Made by a program: the position numbers and the translations under genes. From positions 45,494 to 109,493 of the forward strand of contig CAZXUI010000006.1 of NCBI GenBank assembly GCA_964643885.1: DNA of 64,000 bases. The letters are read 5' to 3'. Below are positions 60,091 to 64,000 of the stretch, piece after piece. The notes beneath the pieces were generated by a model. The model did not search any database. It was given only the letters and a program-made list of their open reading frames with translations, and was not told the origin of the DNA. This DNA comes from CAADGL01 sp964643885 (GTDB lineage Bacteria; Planctomycetota; Phycisphaerae; UBA1845; Fen-1342). Each line of letters begins with the position of its first letter. The stretch's first letter is position 1.

Positions 60091-61134
60091 ATGTTTGACG
60101 AAACGCTTCGGGCGCTGCGAAAACTTGGGCAGGGCGTGCGCCTGTCGATCGACATCCCCCTCGACGAGAAGGGCTGCATTGACCGTCGCTGCCCATCGTC
60201 CGAATGCGGCAAGCACTTCAAGGTCATGTTCACCGATTGGCGGGACAAGGTGCCCGATGAACGTGCCTACTGCCCCTACTGCCGGTTTGAAACAGACCCG
60301 CAAGAGTGCAACACGGAGGAGCAGCAGGAGCACATCCGCTCCATCGGGCTGGCGCACGTACAGGGACTCATCGGCAAGGCCATGCAGGCTGACGCGCGCC
60401 GCCACAACATGGGTCAGCGTTCACGGCCGCGCCGCGGGCTCATCGACATTTCCATGACAATGGACTTCAAGCCCGGACCACGACCCGTGATCGTCCCGCT
60501 TGCGATCGCCGAGGCCCTGCGTCAGGACTTCACCTGTGAGACATGCGCCTGCCGGTGGTCGTCGCTCGGCTCATCTTTCTTCTGTCCTGCCTGCGGCCAC
60601 AATTCGGCTGCCGTGATGTTTGACCGCACAATCGCTACAGTGCGACATGTGATCGCGCATCTTCCTGGCGTCCTTGGAGGATTCCCCGACACAGACGCGG
60701 CGGAAGACGCTATCCGACAAATCATGGAAGACCAGTTAGGGCGCCTTGTTGGGGCATTCGAGCGCTTTGCCGAAGCTCTCGCGGAGTCGGTCCCACCGGT
60801 GAAACGTGCACCGAAGCAGGGGAATGTGTTCCAACGGATCGACGACGCCTCCAAGTGGTGGATGGATTCAGTGGGATCGGGCTACGACTCCTGGCTTGAT
60901 TCTGCCGAGCTAGTCCGACTAAGAGTCCTGTATCAGCGGCGCCACCTGCTTGTCCACCGCCAGGGCATCGTGGACCAGAGCTACCTGGATCGCTCCGGCG
61001 ACCGTGCGTACCAGCTTTCGCAGCGGATAGTGGTCCGCACCGATGACGTGTCCGAGTTGGCCGACCTTCTGGAGAAGCTCGCTGTCGGCCTGCGAACGGC
61101 TACGCCCAAGCCACCCTCCGCCAGTTCCGTTTGA
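60091..61134 (+). CDS. Hypothetical zinc-ribbon protein with HEPN-like C-terminus
   Basis: 347 aa from ATG 60091 (CGGAG upstream). Two Cys clusters: CIDRRCPSSECGKHFKVMFT with YCPYCRFET (~30-65) and FTCETCACRWSSLGSSFFCP with ACGHN (~150-175). The C-terminal ~150 residues are helical and contain LRVLYQRRHLLVHRQGIVDQ, which resembles the R-x4-H tail and GIVD phrase of some HEPN proteins from defence islands. That would make it a possible nucleic-acid-sensing effector; this is inference. Codon use differs from the core genes. Confidence 0.55.
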   Translation: MFDETLRALRKLGQGVRLSIDIPLDEKGCIDRRCPSSECGKHFKVMFTDWRDKVPDERAYCPYCRFETDPQECNTEEQQEHIRSIGLAHVQGLIGKAMQADARRHNMGQRSRPRRGLIDISMTMDFKPGPRPVIVPLAIAEALRQDFTCETCACRWSSLGSSFFCPACGHNSAAVMFDRTIATVRHVIAHLPGVLGGFPDTDAAEDAIRQIMEDQLGRLVGAFERFAEALAESVPPVKRAPKQGNVFQRIDDASKWWMDSVGSGYDSWLDSAELVRLRVLYQRRHLLVHRQGIVDQSYLDRSGDRAYQLSQRIVVRTDDVSELADLLEKLAVGLRTATPKPPSASSV

Positions 61135-61396
61135 CCTGCCGCCAGCAAGGTCGATAGACGGCCCCGCCGTGGCGCGGAAAGAGCGCCCGTGACCTGTCGG
61201 CCCTTGCCCCTTGGCCGAACCGGTTTCACCGTTTGACGCCCTCTCGCCCTACGCCGCCTAGCTGAACCGGAGCCAGAACACCGCCCGCGGGGACTCCAGA
61301 ATTAGCGTTCTCTCGCTCTCCGGGCGGTTGCGGTGGCGGGCATAGCGGGCCCCCGCTAGTTGACCGGCCGGAGCGAAATCGGCCGACCGAGTGGTT

Positions 61397-61438
61397 AACG
61401 CGAAACGCCGTCCGAGAGACCGGGCGGCGTTTCGCGTT
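61397..61438. repeat. Long inverted repeat (17-bp stem)
   Basis: AACGCGAAACGCCGTCC pairs with GGGCGGCGTTTCGCGTT around an 8-nt loop, one wobble only. Could be a transcript terminator or part of a recombination site; GTTAACG sits at its outer edge. Confidence 0.7.
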
Positions 61439-61604
61439 CTATCGCAAGTCACCGCAAGGGTTTAGCGACAGGCAGGCGCCACGCGGAGTCTCTCCCGACG
61501 GTCGCCGCGCTCTCACGGGTGAGTCCTCGCCGGCGACGACCGGAGCTCGGCGGGCGGAAGTCTCTGAGTCTCTCGACGTTGCCGACCCGCGGGTTAACGC
61601 GGTC

Positions 61605-61682
61605 CATAACCGGGCAGGCGAGAGACCGTCGCGCGCCGCATAAGCCGGCCCGACTCATCGAACAGAATCGCCTCGGGTTATG
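61605..61682 (+). repeat. attC-like site 1
   Basis: CATAACC...AGGCGA at the left is mirrored by TCGCCT..GGTTATG at the right, with unpaired bases between the two arm segments and a 45-nt apex. The right core GTTATGT is close to the integron consensus GTTRRRY. Length 78 bp lies in the attC range. Confidence 0.4.
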
Positions 61683-61860
61683 TCGCGCGCGGATAACCCG
61701 GCGCAGAGCATCGAAAAATCGACCGGCGGGTTAACTCGCCTGAGCCGTTCGTCGACCACTGCCGACCACCGAGTGACGACCATCACGAGTCACGGAAGCG
61801 CCGAACGGCGTATCGCCGAGGAACTTGCAACAGGTAGGGCTGCCGTAACAATGGAAGCGA

Positions 61861-63135
61861 ATGTCCATGCTTCCCGCCAAAGGCTACCGAACCGTCGCGA
61901 TCGATACGCAGATTCCGTGGCCTGCCACTGAGCGCGTGATCAACTTTCGTGGGCGTGAAGTCCACCTGCTCCCCGGGTCGGACACCCTCTCGCGCATGGT
62001 TCGGGTCAAGACTTCCACCGATTTCACCCAACTGGACGCCGACAAACTGATCCTCGAGTTCCTCAGCGCGCTCGCGTGGGCGGAGCAAGCCGAAGCGGTG
62101 ACGACCTTCGGCAATTGGTGTACGGCTCCGCTCAACCTAGGCAAGGGTCCGGTGGCCGTGATCGGCGATGGCCACTTCGACTATCTGCCTGATCCACCCG
62201 ATCCAAAGGCAAAGTTGGCGCTGGCGCTCTACCGCGAGGGGTTGTCCGTAAACCTGACACCCTACCAGTTTCTTGGGTTCTTCAAGATCATCAACATCAT
62301 CTGCGACAAGGGGATGAACCAGAAGAAGTGGATCAGGAACAACCTCCAGCACGTCATGGACAAAGACGCTCTCGCTCGCATCGCCGCCATTCAAGGCGAC
62401 GTGGCGGACTATCTCTACGACTCGGGTCGATGCGCGGTGGCCCATGCCTTCGATCAAACGAACGTCGTGAACCCTGATGATCCCGCCGATCTCATCCGGC
62501 TGTCCGCAGACTTGCCCGTGATCCGTGAACTCGCCCGCGTCGCCATTGAGCGCGAGTTCGGCATCAGGTCCAAGCGTGCCTTCCACGACGAGCATCTCTA
62601 CGAGCTGGAGGGGTTCCGCGCGTCGTTCGCCGATGCTCTCGTCGTCCGAATCAAGGCAGGGGAACAAATTCCACCTTCCGATGTGCCGATTCCGAGGCGG
62701 TTATCCCTTCGCCTGCGGGATCGGGACCATATCGAACTGTTCGAATCGATGGATGCCGACGTCGTCTATGTCGGCGATGGGTGCGTTCGCATTCGTCTCG
62801 GCTCAACCTGCCATAGATTAGTGGCGTTTGTCACGCTCGACTTCGCGCGGGAGAGCCTCATCTCCGACCCACTCACCGACATTCAGTTTCAGGATGATGG
62901 CACGCGCGACGCAGCGAGAATGATGCTTCAATGGGCACAGCTTCATCGCTGGTGGTTCGGGAGCAACGGGACGATCGAACTGTGGGACGCTACAACAGGT
63001 ACTTTGCTGGCAAGGGCGCAGCCCTACATGCCGCCGGCCAACTCTCGCTTTCCGCACGATGAGTTCGACAGGATGGAGTCCGAACTCCGGAAGCGGGCAG
63101 GGATTCCAGATCCGCCGAAAAGAACTCACGGCTAA
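61861..63135 (+). CDS. MauJ-like hypothetical protein
   Basis: 424 aa, ATG 61861. The block EGLSVNLTPYQFLGFFKIIN, VADYLYDSGRCAVAHAFDQT and NVVNPDDPADLIRLSADLPV recalls proteins annotated as methylamine-utilisation MauJ, a name without biochemical support. It is helical, soluble and signal-free; the second half (~270-420) may be a separate beta domain. Its stop codon is the first part of the attC-like site 2, as typical for integron cassettes. Codon use is less GC-biased than in core genes. Confidence 0.55.
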   Translation: MSMLPAKGYRTVAIDTQIPWPATERVINFRGREVHLLPGSDTLSRMVRVKTSTDFTQLDADKLILEFLSALAWAEQAEAVTTFGNWCTAPLNLGKGPVAVIGDGHFDYLPDPPDPKAKLALALYREGLSVNLTPYQFLGFFKIINIICDKGMNQKKWIRNNLQHVMDKDALARIAAIQGDVADYLYDSGRCAVAHAFDQTNVVNPDDPADLIRLSADLPVIRELARVAIEREFGIRSKRAFHDEHLYELEGFRASFADALVVRIKAGEQIPPSDVPIPRRLSLRLRDRDHIELFESMDADVVYVGDGCVRIRLGSTCHRLVAFVTLDFARESLISDPLTDIQFQDDGTRDAARMMLQWAQLHRWWFGSNGTIELWDATTGTLLARAQPYMPPANSRFPHDEFDRMESELRKRAGIPDPPKRTHG

Positions 63136-63206
63136 CTGCGTTGGCGGACAGTCTCCGCAAGAACGGCGTACATAACGGGCAGAAGGTCACGAGCCGCGCG
63201 TTATGC
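63130..63206 (+). repeat. attC-like site 2
   Basis: GGCTAAC (with the stop TAA of the preceding ORF inside) starts and GTTATGC ends a 77-bp imperfect inverted repeat; inner boxes TTGGC and GAGCC lie 5-6 and 4 bases inside. Both ends match six of seven positions of the R-box consensus, and GCGTTATGC is the common cassette end. Confidence 0.45.
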
Positions 63207-63237
63207 GTGACGCACGGGCCGGTCCAGGAGTCTGCCC

Positions 63238-63474
63238 ATGCCGAAGCGCACGGATGTGCCGCTCGATTTCCCCGAACGCCGCCGACAGGTCGCATCGATT
63301 CTTGCACGGGGCGTCGTTCGCTGGCGCCGGCGCGTGAAAACGACCGGGATCAGCGATGCTCAAGAATCTCCACCCGCTGCCGAAAATCGCCTTGAGCTTT
63401 CCCGCGAAACGAGGCTCAGTGTGTCTGACGGTACCCGCGGATTCACGATGCGGGCCGACGGAGACGATGCATGA
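63238..63474 (+). CDS. Small hypothetical protein preceding DUF2924 gene
   Basis: 78 aa: MPKRTDVPLDFPERRRQVAS, ARGVVRWRRRVKTTGISDAQ and NRLELSRETRLSVSDG. Basic, without signal. Its stop overlaps the DUF2924 start (ATGA), so the two are translated together. Small proteins of this shape are usual beside DUF2924 genes in mobile elements (recollection). Confidence 0.65.
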   Translation: MPKRTDVPLDFPERRRQVASILARGVVRWRRRVKTTGISDAQESPPAAENRLELSRETRLSVSDGTRGFTMRADGDDA

Positions 63475-64000
63475 AACTGAACCTCGCCAAGGAACTCGCG
63501 GCGCTCGAGCAGATGACGGTCGGGCAGCTCCAGCGACGGTACGCCGATCTCTTCGGCGAACCTGTCCGGAGCCGCCACAAGCAGTACCTGATCCGCCGGA
63601 TAGCGTGGCGGTTGCAGGCCAATGCGGAAGGCGGCCTGAGCGAGCGGGCGCTGCGGCGGGCGGAGGAGCTCGCGAACCTCGCCGACGTTCGCGTGACGGC
63701 GCCACGGGGCGGGCTCGTGGCGGCACCGGCGGCGGCTACGCGCGTGCCCGTGCCCAACCGGCCGTCTGACCCGTGCCTTCCGCCATTCGGTGCCGCGATC
63801 ACGCGCGAGTACAAGGGCCGAACCATCTACGTCACGGTGCTGCCCGACGGGTTCGAGTACGCCGGCGAGCGCTACCCGTCGCTCACGGCGGTCGCCAAGG
63901 CGGTGACCGGCTCGCACATGAATGGCTTTCGCTTCTTCAAAATCGGGCTCTTCCGCAGAATTCGTGGGTTGAATCTGGGGGAACCAGCTCCGCAGGTTCC
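63471..64000 (+). CDS. DUF2924 domain protein, 3' end beyond window
   Basis: ATG 63471, no stop before the right edge (176 codons seen). The DUF2924 pattern is clear: LAALEQMTVGQLQRRYADLF, GEPVRSRHKQYLIRRIAWRL, EYKGRTIYVTVLPDGFEYAG, RYPSLTAVAKAVTGSHMNGF and RFFKIG. DUF2924 genes nearly always stand directly upstream of a large serine recombinase in integrative elements; its exact role is unknown. The next gene, outside the window, would be the test. Confidence 0.85.
   Translation, partial: MKLNLAKELAALEQMTVGQLQRRYADLFGEPVRSRHKQYLIRRIAWRLQANAEGGLSERALRRAEELANLADVRVTAPRGGLVAAPAAATRVPVPNRPSDPCLPPFGAAITREYKGRTIYVTVLPDGFEYAGERYPSLTAVAKAVTGSHMNGFRFFKIGLFRRIRGLNLGEPAPQV

Larger units (their letters stand above)
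61135..61860. other. Structured non-coding region
   Basis: 726 bp without a credible gene but dense in inverted repeats: ACCGCCCG/CGGGCGGT (61301-61350), the 17-bp stem at 61397-61438, the attC-like site at 61605-61682, and TAACCCGGCG/CGGCGGGTTA (61694-61733). GTTAAC or GGTTAT/ATAACC words occur at nearly every arm. Confidence 0.55.

Noticed and set aside
61449..61734. Short ORFs on both strands in the structured region
   Set aside because: Arg/Pro-rich, overlapping hairpin arms, no ribosome site; consistent with chance in GC-rich DNA.

Overview
The window is a GC-rich bacterial contig with one 100-N scaffold gap (42505-42604). It most likely comes from the Planctomycetota, near Phycisphaerae. 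The hints are DUF1080 and Tat-exported Gfo/Idh/MocA proteins, a dockerin-like C-terminus on a secreted WD40 protein, zinc ribbons of the CPECGYDLRAS...GRCPECG type, an LptD-like outer-membrane protein, sigma-54, a pyrophosphate-type phosphofructokinase and abundant GC-rich palindromic repeats. This placement is an inference from gene content; no rRNA or tRNA gene was seen.

Left part (1-19.4 kb). A TssA-like type VI secretion gene and a lipoprotein gene are followed on the same strand by an HDOD/hybrid histidine kinase pair. Then come a secreted nuclease-like protein overlapping a DUF1643 gene, purF, a 3-kb LptD-like gene, a glycogen-debranching enzyme, an ABC transporter pair, a CHRD protein with a clear terminator, and an ImuA-like gene behind a good sigma-70-type promoter.

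Middle part (19.4-46.7 kb). An AbiE toxin-antitoxin locus has an intact antitoxin and a frameshifted toxin. A carbohydrate locus follows (GH127, two-domain DUF1080 protein, Gfo/Idh/MocA oxidoreductase). Next is a wrecked metal-efflux cluster in which a NicO gene runs in frame into a CzcA fragment, then a frameshifted nuclease-like gene, asnS, a PstS-like lipoprotein gene overlapping an enolase-superfamily epimerase, and three consecutive protease genes (rhomboid, ClpP-like SDH, MtfA). Secreted proteins follow (WD40/dockerin, tail-fibre-like, serine hydrolase). Dispersed repeats sit in most intergenic gaps.

Right part (46.7-64 kb). Core genes return: PPi-type phosphofructokinase, UbiB-like kinase plus phasin-like protein, rpoN divergent from icd, a beta-helix protein, two tandem zinc-ribbon paralogues, a MntA/HepT module with a frameshifted HepT, and hutU. 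From 59.5 kb the sequence changes character. Single ORFs are separated by hairpin-rich non-coding DNA; two sites resemble integron attC recombination sites, one starting in the stop codon of a MauJ-like ORF; and a DUF2924 gene, usually tied to serine-recombinase elements, runs off the right edge. This accessory tail and the chimeric metal locus are the most unusual parts of the window.
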